From positions 17,360,001-17,424,000 of the forward strand of contig NC_065551.1 of assembly GCF_022605725.1 (NCBI RefSeq): a stretch of 64,000 nt of DNA, read 5' to 3'. The notes under the pieces were generated by a model. That model was not told where the DNA came from and did no database searches. It saw only the letters and a list, made by a program, of their open reading frames with translations. The translations under genes were made by a program, and so were the position numbers. This document shows, in pieces, positions 20,871 to 31,499 of the stretch; position 1 is the stretch's first letter; every line of letters starts with the position of its first letter. This DNA is from Anthonomus grandis grandis. Lineage: Eukaryota; Arthropoda; Insecta; Coleoptera; Curculionidae.

Positions 20871-22129
20871 GTAACTAAATAACCAATATATTTTACATGC
20901 TATTTATTTTCATTTACCATGGTTTTGACACGTGTCTATCAGGTGTTAAGCAATAGAACATGATGGAGGCAACTACATACTTTATATCATACATCCTTTA
21001 ATAAACAATAAATTTTCGACTTAAAAACATTACTTTTTTTGTTGTTCTTTAACAAAAATTTGTTTGTTCTACAGCTAAAATTTTTATCCAATTTATATAT
21101 TTTAAACTTTTTGGTTTTGGATGAATTTGTGAAAATCATGTTGCTGTTAGAACAATTTTTTATATTGCATTTTAAAATAAGATCTATTGTATATATATAT
21201 AATTAGATATATTAAATAAGTTATCAAAAAGTTAAAACTATTCGAACTGATCAATGATAAAGTTCTTTTGAAATATTTTTTTAAGAGCTCTAGCGAATTT
21301 TTAATCCAGATTGAGTCTCCACTTTGTATAATCGCAATATAGTCTTCATCTATATTATGGACATCTCTGTAAGATGATATTGCATAATTTTATTTATATA
21401 AATTTTTATTTAGTATATAGTACTTATTGTGGAATTTATCCCACCCCTATTTCTCCAATATTTTTTTTTAACCAATAAATTCACCTTTATCCTTGGCCCT
21501 TTAAATAGTAAATAAGATTTATTCATTAGATCAGATTGAATTAGATTATGCATTTAACCATGTTTAACAATTTACCAAGTCTACTACAACAATTTTCATT
21601 ATCCAGGGAGTAACATCCTCTAGTAAATAAACAAGGGCCTTTACACCGAATTAAAAAAAAACGACCGGTAATTGACCGGATGGTTTAACATTAAACCTAC
21701 ATTCAAACCAAAAGCAAATTGGCCCAGAAAACCCTTTTTTCTAATCGTTTTGATAGAACACACAACTTCCATTCATTTACCAGTAAATTGCTTAATAAAC
21801 ACATAAGAAAACCCAGGGGCATGCAAACACGTTTTCCATTTCCAACGTGACTAACCGGGCACGTTTGCGGTATTTTGGTCACGTTTATTTTTTTATTTCG
21901 CTTTAATTACTATTTAATTAATTTTTTAGTAATGGCAAATAAGCCGCAGACGACATGCCAATTATCAATTTTATAATTATCAACTGATTAAATAATTAAA
22001 TAGTCTTTCCATCGAGCATACTGGAGCTTATTTGCTATTTATGGAAGTAACGAGTTTTGTTGCATTGAAAATTGCTATACCGGGCTCCTCTGTATATTTT
22101 ACAGAAAAATTGTATTAAAGCTTTTTAAA
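20871..22129. other. Unassigned sequence with candidate regulatory patch
   Basis: No coding or transposon signature. The part about 21790-22060 is less AT-biased, non-repetitive and dense in homeodomain-type cores (TTAATTA, TGATTAAAT) and CACGTTT motifs. It could be conserved regulatory DNA. This is only an impression from motif density. Confidence 0.3.
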
Positions 22130-23509
22130 GGTGCGAGTAAAATAAGCCACTATACCAAATATCATAACTTTTTATTAAGTGATTTAATAAATAAATGATT
22201 TAGTTAATAAAGAATAAACAAAAAAGCAAAACAAAATAGACAAAAAACTATTAAAAATAAATAGAAAATAATTTTGTAAACGAATACATTAATTTTCCTT
22301 GATTTTCCATCAAATGTCTTCAACAATCCTCCATTTACCGGCAAAAAATATCCTAATTTGTTATAAAATTTAGTTCTTATATTACTAAGCTGATATGCAG
22401 TTATTTAATCCAAGCCATTCAAATTCACATCTTTAACTCATCTAAATTTTGATAACGCACATCGTTATAAATAACACTTTTAATGTGACCTCACAGGAAA
22501 AAATCGTTTGGTGGAAAGTTCGGAAACCTAGCTGGCCAACTAATAGTGTAATTAAGTCTAATTACGCGTCCTTAAATACGTTTGAAGAAATTCAGCCACT
22601 CATTCAAAATCAAATCTCATTTTCCGGAGCAACTTTTTTCAATGCTGGTCCAATTTGATTTTATAAAAGTTCAAAAAATGCGTCTCCTAAATATTTTTCC
22701 AAAAAAAAGGTCCAATAATTTTATGACCAAAGATATCCGCCCAAACATTTACTTTTTGAGGCTACTCTGGGTCTTTGTAAAAACATATCTGTGGTCGTTT
22801 TCTTTACTCCAGTAACAAAAATGTTGAACATTTGGATTACTATTTGAGGTATAAGTGCATTTGTTCGTAAAACAAACATTTTGTAAAACATCCCTGTGGT
22901 GATTCGCTCTTTCCATAACTTCAAAACAGAGGTCTGCTCTTCAGATTTCATCGCCTTCCCTTAGTTTCTGATGTTTGTGATATTTAAAGGAATAGAATTT
23001 GTATTTTTTTAGTCTTCGCAATACTGTACTACGGTCTTTTACTACAAACTTCTCCAACGGTTCATCTGCTAATTCGTATATTTTCTTCAACACAAAGTAA
23101 TGTTTCAAAATCTGAATTATTTTCTCCTGCTCTGCCAACATTGTTGTTTTGCTCTGATCTGATTGATGCATTAACTAATTACTGTATCCTTAGTCCCAAA
23201 GTTTTTACCAATACTCTGCACCGTTGTTTTATTTGAAAAATGGCTATCAGGAAAATTCACTAAGAATATTTCGGAGACTTGAAAACTATTCCCCATGTAG
23301 TACCACTTAATCATAGTTATTTTCTCTTGATTAGTGTACTAATTATTTATACTGACCAGTAAATAAATAGGTGACAACACTTTGCCATAACATTTTAATG
23401 GTTTGGCTGGTGGTTTCATATTTTGTTTTTATTTTTTTTTTCAAATAAATTCCAAATCGATTATTAGAAAGTAATGAAATTTGGTATAAGCCACCATCTT
23501 ACTCGCACC
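22130..23509 (-). mobile_element. Tc1/mariner-superfamily transposon fossil
   Basis: Imperfect inverted repeats: GGTGCGAGTAAAATAAGCCA at 22130 and its diverged complement ending ACTCGCACC at 23509, extending inward for about 40 bp (both contain TATACCAAAT.TCAT). The 1.38 kb length fits the superfamily. Exact termini and TA duplication could not be fixed. The transposase runs on the - strand and is broken. Confidence 0.75.
22400..23260 (-). pseudogene. Transposase remnant of the 22.1-23.5 kb element
   Basis: The N-terminal part (22941-23171) keeps a helical DNA-binding-like segment (EKIIQILKHYFVLKKIYELA). Fragments in different frames follow: NPNVQHFCYWSKEND, then VNVWADIFGHKIIGPFF (about 22680-22760), which fits the W.G...IIGPFFF block of DDE_3 transposases. 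Near the end, WPARFPNFPPNDFFL (about 22490-22540) corresponds to the third catalytic region with Asp replaced by Asn. A C-terminal GHIKSVIYNDVRYQNLDELK tail follows. Frameshifts and stops are frequent, so it is inactive. Confidence 0.75.
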
Positions 23510-23798
23510 CAGCCCCCTGAAACTTCATTTGCCATAATGGAATTTCGGACGGCGGCTATCTTAGGGTGACTTGACATTAGGAAAATTTGACAGTAGTGAT
23601 GTTAGTGACTCTTTTCACAGTTTTGAAGTTGACTTTTTTTATTTTTATTTTGGAAAGGCGTCGCCTCGTGCCTCGTGGGTCAAAGAAAATTTGCAGAAAT
23701 TAATAGCTGTTTATTTACTGCAATTTCTAGTTTCAAGTTATATTTTTTGTGGAATTACGATGTAAAACTTGGAATGGGGTAAGTTTTCTACACATATA
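23510..23798. other. Promoter-like unassigned sequence
   Basis: The segment 23540-23600 contains GGCGGCTATCTTAGG followed by TTGACAT and TTTGACAG. Similar wording occurs at 27360-27400 (GGCCATCTTGC, TTGACAG, CTGACAG). Such YY1/Pho-like plus TGACAG strings could be host promoter elements, but no convincing exon follows. The open frame at 23571-23765 lacks an ATG near its start and resembles nothing I know. Confidence 0.25.
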
Positions 23799-24151
23799 CA
23801 GTGACCGCCTAAGGTTCCGCATAAATTCGATAAAAATTAGAGACATGATTTTTTAAGAAAACGCTCGGACCCGTCTATTTTTATTTCAAGTTGCGCATTA
23901 TTTCACATAAATTTTTGAATACAGAGTGGAACAAAAAAAAGATATGACGTCATCGGTCATTTTTTTAAATGAAATGCTATATTTTTTATTGCATTTATGA
24001 AATATAGGCCAAATTTCAAGCAAGTTTTGTATAACACACCTTATCTTAAAACTCAATTGTTTCAGAAATATTTATATTTAAATAACAAGAAAACAAATAA
24101 GTACGTTTACTTACAAATTAAGGTAAAATCGAGGATAAAAATAATGTTATA
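23799..24151 (+). repeat. Left inverted repeat arm (copy A)
   Basis: About 353 bp, inverted relative to 24441-24790 with scattered mismatches. It includes the inner TA-flanked CAGAGTGGA motif at 23922. Confidence 0.85.
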
Positions 24152-24180
24152 TATTATTTCCATGGTTGGACTTATACGTC

Positions 24181-24427
24181 TTTCGGATACGGATACAGTC
24201 TTTCCAGGAAGATGGATAGGACGAAGAGTGCCAATAGAGTGGCCGGCCACAATAAAGTTTATATTGAGAAGCCAAACAACGTAGAAGATTTGAAAAATAG
24301 AAATCGATATGAAATTAGACGTATATCACCCGAAATAATTGATAGTGTTTTACATGAGTTTTTAAACCGTCTTGCTTTCTGCCAAGAAGTAAATTGGGAT
24401 CAGTTTGAACACTTGATACATTAATAA
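24181..24427 (+). pseudogene. Transposase C-terminal remnant
   Basis: Two overlapping frames read FPGRWIGRRVPIEWPA, then, after a deletion, KVYIEKPNNVEDLKNR, RYEIRRISPEIIDSVLHEF and a C-terminus DQFEHLIH before the stop. Compared with the copy at 58.4-58.6 kb, about 15 residues around the third catalytic Asp (the PIDYFLLGYL block) are missing here. All upstream transposase sequence is deleted, so this copy could only move in trans. Confidence 0.85.
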
Positions 24428-24440
24428 GAGTTTTCACAGT

Positions 24441-24790
24441 TTATAACATTTCATCCTCCATTTTATCTTAATTAGTAAATACACGTACTTACTTGCTTTC
24501 TTGTTAGTTACATGTAAATATTTCTGAAACAGTTTAGTTTTGAGATAAGGTGTGTTATACAAAACTTGCTTGGAATTTCGCCTATATTTCATAAATGCAA
24601 TAAAAAATATATCATTCCATTTAAAAAAATGACCGATGACGTCATATCTTTTTTTTGCTCCACCCTGTATACAAAAATTTCTGTGAAATAATGCGCAACT
24701 TAAAATAAAAATCGACGGGTCCGAGCGTTTTCTCAAAAAATCATGTCTCTAATTTTTATCGAATTTATGCGGAACTTTGGGCGGTCACTG
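24441..24790 (-). repeat. Right inverted repeat arm (copy A)
   Basis: About 350 bp, the mirror of 23799-24151. The inner CCACCCTG motif ends at 24667 and is followed by TA. Confidence 0.85.
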
Positions 24791-25685
24791 TATACGTATT
24801 AATTTACCATCAATTATTCCTTAGTTTACCATTAATACTATCAGCGTTTGCTCCACTATTTCAACAAATTTTAGTGATAAATATTATTTTCTCTTATTAG
24901 AGAATAGAAAAGGCATTCTTACTAATGCTGGTCTTTCAAAAGGTAGCTCCTGAACAGGAAATTGTTGTTATACAAAAGCATGAGCAAGTTATCTAAATTT
25001 AAATACTGAAAAATGAAAAAGTGTATATTGCTTCTTTAATGTTTTTTCATAATGTTGAAAAGTTTTAGTTTATAGAAAATCTTAATGAAGTAACTAAAGA
25101 ATTCATTAATTCTCAATTGCTATGAAAATTCTAGTCAAAGAATTTTAGGGTTTAAAAACTTAAGTTCTGGAGTAAAAACTTCAACCAAACATATCATGCT
25201 CTTGTATTCATGATTCTTTAAAAAAACTTATAAAATACAAGTGTCCTATTTTTTCATACAACGTTCAGTTTAGGCGGAGATTGTAAAAATCTTATAATTA
25301 ACTGCATTAAAGACTTGCACTCAATTAGGATGACGGTCTGTGCAACTATTTGTGATCAAAGTAGTTCTAATATAGCCACTATAAAAGTTGTTGTTAATGG
25401 GCAATTTATTACCCATAATACTATTTACTCTAAAATATAATGTTGTGTAACAACTAGTTAAACATTACGTATTCAATTTACATATGTATAGTGTCTTTTA
25501 TTGTTCTTTCTTTTATTATTTCATGTACAACTTGCCAGCTTTTACATATTCAATTTTTTGACCCAAACCAATGCAGACTATACTAGCAATATAATAATTG
25601 GTGTACATGGCCTATCTATAGGATTTCTATATTAATTCTTACTGATTTTTAAAGTATATATTGCTTGTAAGACTTATAATGACTT
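24791..25685. other. AT-rich sequence, no feature recognised
   Basis: No inverted repeats, coding signal or known element wording was found in this stretch. Confidence 0.45.
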
Positions 25686-25689
25686 CCAC

Positions 25690-26030
25690 CATAATATAAG
25701 AAATGCCCCAAATATGTATATATTTTTAAGAAAAGGCTCAAAACTTTCCTGGTCGAGAAAAGCTGCAACTCTCTCGATGAATGTTTTACTAAAATTTTCT
25801 CGAACTAGATAATTTGTTGTATTTGTAAATTGGAACTTTAAACAATTTATATGTTTGTAAGATATACGTATATGTATGTATATTGATGTAAGATGTTTTA
25901 ATAATATTTGTATTTTTTCTTTTATGTACTGTGAATTTGATTTTTCTTCAGCTAGAGAACTCTATTTATGTACATACATGTGCTTTGTACTGAAAAAATA
26001 AACAATAATATTATTATTATTATTTTATGT
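25690..26030 (+). mobile_element. LINE 3' end fragment
   Basis: The start encodes a short C-terminal LINE tail (FKKRLKTFLVEKSCNSLDE, about 25715-25775). A 3' UTR follows, with an AATAAACAATAATATTATT end and an (ATT)n tail at about 26008-26025. This is a heavily 5'-truncated copy containing only the last codons and UTR. Confidence 0.65.
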
Positions 26031-27040
26031 AGACTTTATGTCAGTTATATAAATACTATAGTTTTTATATAGATTTATTTATATAGTGATTGTTGAGATA
26101 TATTAAAATATATTTTGTTTTTCTGCATTAGTATAACAATTATATTTTTTGTTATTTGCTGTGCTATATGTTTAATTTTTAGAGAATTTTAGGTTTTATT
26201 TTATATATTATTATCTTATTTTATATTATTAAACCACATTTTACTTAATACTTTTTCTATGTTTAACTAGAGAAAAAAATTATACAAGTGGCTTTCCAAT
26301 TGCAGTTATTATCATATTGATATATAGGATATTATAATTTAAATAGAATTTTGGGTTTTTTATAGTTTTGTTCTATTTAGAAGTTAAGACAACTTTAGTA
26401 TTTTCATTTTTTACTTTTTTATTATTAAACTAATTATTTTTTTATTACAGTTTTTGGTACACAAACAAAACATATCCCAGACTATTATTATTATATTATA
26501 ATTTATATTGTATTAGAATACCTGAAATTTTGTATTTTTATTTTTTGTATTTAAATTTTGTATTTACAGATGATAAAATAATATATTTTTGCGTACATAA
26601 AATCATACAGTTATGTTTTATTTTTATACCTGTAATTTAAATAGATATTATTACTGAAGAAATATTATTTTTTGTATGTGACATATGTGTATTAATATTA
26701 CTTGAGCACATTTTTTGAAGTAGAAAAATTTGTCTAATGGTACGAAGGTCTTTTAATTCTTTTGGTTTCAAAAGTTAAATTTGCAGGTTATCTTCTATTC
26801 ATATTTGCCCAATTTAGAAAACTACATTAAATTGCAAATTCCCCATTAAATTGACAATTGTTAGTTGGTGTTCTCTTGGTTAAAATAGATTTGTATATGA
26901 GAAATTTGTTTCTTTTTATGCAAATTCTTTTTATATTTTTTTTAACATAAGAAATATAAAGAGGAAATGTAAAAGAGCGAGTATTGATAACAATCTCTTT
27001 TAATCGAGTGGAGTAACCGCAGTGTGTGACATTTAGTAGT
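26031..27040. other. Very AT-rich sequence, no feature recognised
   Basis: A long run of A/T-dominated sequence with short TATT-type repeats. The ORF at 26942-27151 on the - strand has no recognisable similarity. Confidence 0.45.
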
Positions 27041-27060
27041 TTTCTTAAGTTGGGCCCTTC

Positions 27061-27270
27061 TTTGAATTCGAATTTCCCGCGCTATATTCAAATTTAGTGC
27101 CGAGTTTGACCACGTCTTCTTTCGAATCTGATTGGTTAGAGGGGTTGGCAAAAGTTATGGGTTACAAATGTCAAAATTACTTCGAATTATGGCACTTTCA
27201 GTAGAGGGCCAAAATTTCTTCGCGTTAACATGGCAACCCACACTTCTCTATATATTTGTCTTTTGTGCTC
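27061..27270. repeat. Promoter-like duplicated segment, copy 1
   Basis: Shares with 33538-33720 an ordered set of short blocks: GAATTTCCCGC, then TTTGACCACG, then TGATTGG (inverted CCAAT), then CACTTCTCTATATATTTGT. Spacing is similar in both (about 170 and 160 bp between first and last block). It could be two relics of one repeat, or related promoters. Confidence 0.45.
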
Positions 27271-27292
27271 GCACCTTTAAAGAAACTTAGTT

Positions 27293-27330
27293 TTCATACA
27301 TGTGAGTACAGTTTTACTCACATGTATGAA
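27293..27330. repeat. Perfect 16 bp hairpin
   Basis: TTCATACATGTGAGTA, a 6 nt loop CAGTTT, and the exact complement. It stands alone, with no flanking terminal repeat. It could be a hairpin in RNA or the relic of a short foldback element. Confidence 0.7.
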
Positions 27331-27735
27331 GCTTGCATGGTGAAAATCGGATTCGTATGTCGGCCATCTTGCTTGGCAAAATTGACAGGAGCTGACAGAA
27401 ATGATGTTGACATTAACTGATAGAACGTCATTTGTCATATCATTCTAAGTTTGTTTTTGATTTTAATGTATGCTGTTTCATGTACGCTTCATGCTATTTT
27501 AAATCAATAACTTTTTTCCCTAACAAGTTATTAATTAATTTTTTAATTGATTTTCAGCAATTCCAGGTGTCCGGTAAGAAAATGTATTTAATTACAATTA
27601 AATTACTTTATGTCTGATTTATTACAATTACAAAATGTCTGGCCTCTCATTTCTTTTCGACAATTAAAAAATTGATTAAAATTTTCATGTAAGTATCCTT
27701 TATGTAGGAAAGGTTCAGATTAACATAGTAATAAA
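27331..27735. other. Unassigned, promoter-like start
   Basis: Contains CGGCCATCTTGC and two TGACAG-type motifs near 27360-27400, followed by AT-rich sequence. No exon could be confirmed. Confidence 0.3.
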
Positions 27736-27739
27736 AGAT

Positions 27740-29815
27740 TTTTCAATTTCCTTTAGTCCCCATTACAAGAAAAACATGGAGAGAGATATGCAATGTAAAT
27801 TTTATTAGGACTTTAAGCTATAAAATTTGTTCTGATCAGTTCTCTCCACCAAATTTTAATAACGCAAATACTGCTGACTACACTAGAACATTTTCGTTTT
27901 AGATTGGCTAATATTGAGGATGTTAAAGATGCTTTATTTTTAGTTAAATCCAAGGCCATTGGAAATAATGACATTGGCATTGAGATGCTACTCTTTTGCT
28001 GCCCGCTAATATTACCTGTGATTACATACTTAGTGAACTTCTCCATAGAAACATCATGCTTTCCCGATCATTGGAAGTGTTCCATTGTAATACCTGTACC
28101 TAAGGTAAATAATTTAACTGAACTAAAGGACTTATGGCCAGTAAGCATTCTCCCTACTCTGTCTAAAACTTTAGAACGTATTCTTAAGAATCAAATGCGA
28201 GAATATGTTTAATAGTACAATTTATTATCAGCCACCCAGTCTGGATTTCGACCAGGATATAGTTGTTCAACAGCACTTTTGAAAGTAACAGATAATATAT
28301 TTCAAGCTATTGAGAATAACGAATTAACTATTTTAGTCCTTTTAGACTATTCAAAAGCATTTGACAGAATAAATCATAATCTTCTTTTGGCGATTTTAAA
28401 ATATCGAGATTCGACACTACCGGTTGCAATCTAGTTACCAGTTATTTAAAGGGTAGAAGTCAGAGGGTTAAAGTCAATGGCGAAGTATCTGAATCCGTGC
28501 CATTATGTTTTGGGGTTCCACAAGGTTCAATTTTGGGGCCTCTTCTTTTTACCTTATATACTTCCCAAATGGCAAAATACATTGAATCTTGTAATGTACA
28601 TTTTTATGCAGATGATACGCAGGTCTACAAATCTTTTAATCCGGGTCGTGTTCTCGAATGCATAAATGAAATAAATAAAGATTTGGAGTCACTGCTCTTA
28701 ATTTCTCATAAGCACTGCGTCACTCTTAACCCCTCCAAGTCCCAGGTGTTGCTCTTTGGCAGAACTCAATTACGACAGTTGCATAAGGATAGCATTGAAA
28801 TAAATTTGAATAATAATAATAAACTTGCACTTGTTGACCACGCTAAAAATCTAGGGCTGGTTCTGGACAGTGATTTGAGGTTTACTGAGCATGTCAGCAT
28901 GTGTATTAAGAGAGCATTCCTAAATCTAAAGCTTATATTTAAACAAAGGCATCTATTGACAGAGTCACTAAAGAAAATGCTTTGTGACTCTTTAGTGCTT
29001 CAATTATGCCCATGTAATTTATGGCCCATGTTTGCTGGAAAAGGATAAATATCGCATTCAGTTAATACAAAACCACTGTGTAAAACTAATTGGGGGTATA
29101 CGGGGTAGAGAGCGGGGAGTGTCGGCTAAGTTGAGAGATGTGCATTGGCTTAGAATGAATGAGAGGCGCGTCTTCGATTCAGTTGTGTTATTTTATAAAA
29201 TAATAGCAAGAAAGTGTCCCGACTACTTATACAGGAAAATAAAGTTTCGCTCAGAAATCCATAATCTAGATCTTCGCGATACGAGCTGTGTAACTATACC
29301 TCTTTACTCAACTTCTATTTTTGAAAGGTCTTTTAGTTACAATATAGCGAGACTTTATAATAGAGTTCCTCTGCACATAAAATCTGTCACACTAGTTTCT
29401 TTCAAAAAATTTATTAGATATAATATTGATCAGTTATTCATGTAGAAGACTTTATATTACAATAGTTATTTCTTTATGAAAATGGTTGCTGTAATTGGGT
29501 TCATACTGTGAGTAAGGGCATTTAAATTTGGATGTACATGAAATGTTGATTTTCTTATGTTTATTTATTAACTTATACATATTGCTATTTTTTATTGATA
29601 TTCTTCTGATAGGTGAATGCTTTTTGGGGTTATATGCTAATTATTATGACAGATCTGTGTTATTATTTGTTATTTAGGTTTAGACCAATATCAAATGGTT
29701 CAGTAGAGTAGCTTCTAAGTTAGACTGCGCCATATTATATCTTGTAGTAATAGCTATTTACTGTGTTTGTTATTGAATACTTTCAAATAAAAGCCATTAT
29801 TATTATTCATTATTA
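27740..29815 (+). mobile_element. 5'-truncated LINE with (ATT)n tail
   Basis: Starts within the linker before RT and runs to an AATAAAAGCCATTATTATTATT tail at about 29785-29815. The RT is complete in order but broken by stops and shifts. The (ATT)n tail fits CR1/Jockey-like LINEs; the clade is inferred. Confidence 0.85.
27780..29445 (+). pseudogene. LINE RT and C-terminal domain, frameshifted
   Basis: The blocks in order are: fingers (27904-28212: IPVPKVNN, then a SILPTLSKTLERIL block); TQSGFRPGYSCSTAL (about 28230-28280); motif A LLDYSKAFDRI (about 28340); GVPQGSILGPLLF (28510s); catalytic FYADDTQVY (about 28600); the thumb with a YADD-distal NLGLVLDSDL segment; and a C-terminal domain (29032-29445). 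A stop at 28210-28212 and shifts near 28430 and 29045 break it. The catalytic aspartates are all present, so decay is moderate. The endonuclease is missing through 5' truncation. Confidence 0.85.
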
Positions 29816-30282
29816 ATACACATTTATTTAAAAATTTGTTTTGTTATTATTTTTTCAATTTATTATATTTCATATTCAATTTATTTATAAGGTTTGCACT
29901 GCCTATTTTTTCATTTTATTTCATGCTCATATCATACCACTTCCTATGTTCAGTGAGACGAGACATATGAAGCTGAGCACCCAGAATGGATCAGAGTAAA
30001 TGTTTTTTCCGAAAATCGATAAGAAATAATAACATTTTTGACAACATATTTGAAAGAAAAAGTCAATATTTCCTCCAACTTGATTGTTGCCTGGCAACCG
30101 AAAATAACAGTAAGGAAATATTCATTTCTGTACTGTAAGGAAATGTTATTTCCATACAGTAAACTTTAGAACATAAATGCGGACAGACTTTTTCCAAAAC
30201 AATTTTATTTTTAAAACTTTCAGCACAAACAAGGTTAACATTATATTTTAAAATAATTACTTATTATTTGTTATATTTACTG
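29816..30282. other. Unassigned flank of the Crypton remnant
   Basis: AT-rich. Contains a near-palindromic GTAAGGAAAT...ATTTCC stretch at about 30110-30165. This may be the Crypton 3' non-coding region, but no boundary is identifiable since Cryptons lack inverted repeats. Confidence 0.35.
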
Positions 30283-31019
30283 TTATTTGACAATTAGTAC
30301 AAGTATTGAAAACTGAAAGAACTTGGGAACTAATAGCATTATTTTGTTGAATATCTTCCAAACAAATAATTTTATTTGTATGACAATAACTATTACTATA
30401 AATGATCTTGATGTATTGGTTTTTGAATCCGGTATGGTAACTAAAAGTTTAGATAGTAGGTCTTGTATATCTTGTACAGTCAATTTAACCAGCTCGTCCA
30501 TTCTGCAAGCTCCGGAAATTCCAAATATTACAGCTACCTACAACAATAAATAAGCATGTAAAGAATCCAAATATAATTTGAAGTTTTGTAAGTTACCTTA
30601 ATGATTAAATATTCCTTATCTGGAGCTTCCTGAATAAATTTGTTTATTTCTTCTTTAGTTAAAATCTTGGATTTTTTTGGCTTATAGGCATGTGCTTGTT
30701 GTTTCAGGAAAGCCCGAAGTTTTGAATATTCAAATATATCCACATCATGTCTAATTGCAAGGGTTGCCTTCAGCATTGAATAATTGGCCTATAAAGTTGA
30801 AGAATTCATCTTAGAACCAAGCTCCAAAAAGTATGCAATTACAACATTTTCCGAGAAAGAAGTTACATTTTTATTCGTACGGTAGTCCATGAAGCGGTTG
30901 TATGCATAGTTATACTTATTTCTAGATTTTATTGGTAACAATTCCAATGATGCAGCATTCACTGCCTCCGTGAGTTCTGGGAGGGTTTCAGAAATGGAAC
31001 AGTCATCATCACTCATCAT
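30283..31019 (-). pseudogene. Crypton-type tyrosine recombinase, broken
   Basis: The - strand gene starts with ATG at 31019 and encodes an N-terminal SAM-like segment (SRNKYNYAYNRFMDYR). A TAG near 30779 replaces the Trp expected in STLWANYSMLK-type sequences. The frame then continues through KPKKSKILTKEEINKFIQEA to LIIK. A 60 bp intron (GTAACT...TTGTAG, about 30535-30595) separates this from the exon VAVIFGISGACRMDELVKL, which holds the first catalytic Arg. After IPDSKTNTSRSF the expected H-x-x-R and Tyr region is missing. A different frame (about 30300-30420) gives IICLEDIQQNNA to ITVNITNNK, like the usual C-terminal end. So there is a nonsense change plus an internal deletion. Confidence 0.7.
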
Positions 31020-31259
31020 TTTACACGTTACTTTGGCTTTTTAAAACGTTAAAAAATCAACACTTTGGAAAGACGCCACAAATAAACTTTTCACTCGTCA
31101 AGTTTGACAATTTAAAATTATGTACCTCGTTTCCGTAGTTACAAAACAATGTTTCATGGCTTCTTTTATTTAAGGGAAAAATAATAATGTTGATTTAAAA
31201 TTTTTAACATGATTAGTAATAATTTACCGTAATTTTAATGATTCCCGATTTTCGGAAAA

Positions 31260-31382
31260 ATAGTATGTAGACCTCGTAGGAAAAGCCACATTCCCGGACT
31301 CCGTATTTTTTTATTTTATACGTATATTTTTACGATCGCCCGGGAATGTTAAGCTTTTCCTACTAGGTATACAATATACTAT
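31260..31382. mobile_element. Short foldback (MITE-like) element
   Basis: Two imperfect inverted arms of about 45 bp: ATAGTAT then GTAGGAAAAGC then ACATTCCCGG on the left, and the complement of the same order on the right, around an AT-rich loop. Total 123 bp. No clear target duplication was found. Confidence 0.6.
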
Positions 31383-31499
31383 TGTTATAACTTGTTTTTT
31401 TATTTTCTGTAGGCATTTGTCTTTGAATCAAGTTTTTTTTAATATTATACTTCCAAGTTATGTTGTTAGTATTATCTTAATTGTCTGCTAGGTGAACTA

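Larger units (their letters stand above)
23799..24790 (+). mobile_element. Mariner-superfamily deletion copy with ~350 bp inverted repeats
   Basis: The termini CAGTGACCGCC and GGCGGTCACTG are flanked by TA on both sides. The arms 23799-24151 and 24441-24790 are inverted copies of each other. Within each arm a second terminus-like CAGRGTGGA motif, flanked by TA, occurs at 23922 and 24667. The centre keeps only the transposase C-terminus. A longer relative lies at 57999-59755 in opposite orientation. Confidence 0.9.

Noticed and set aside
23571..23765. 64-residue open frame as a host gene
   Set aside because: No ATG at the start and no recognised similarity.
26000..26025. (ATT)n microsatellite as an independent locus
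   Set aside because: It is the tail of a LINE 3' fragment; the same applies at 29.8 and 42.1 kb.
26942..27151. 69-residue - strand frame
   Set aside because: Overlaps the promoter-like duplicated segment and matches nothing recognised.
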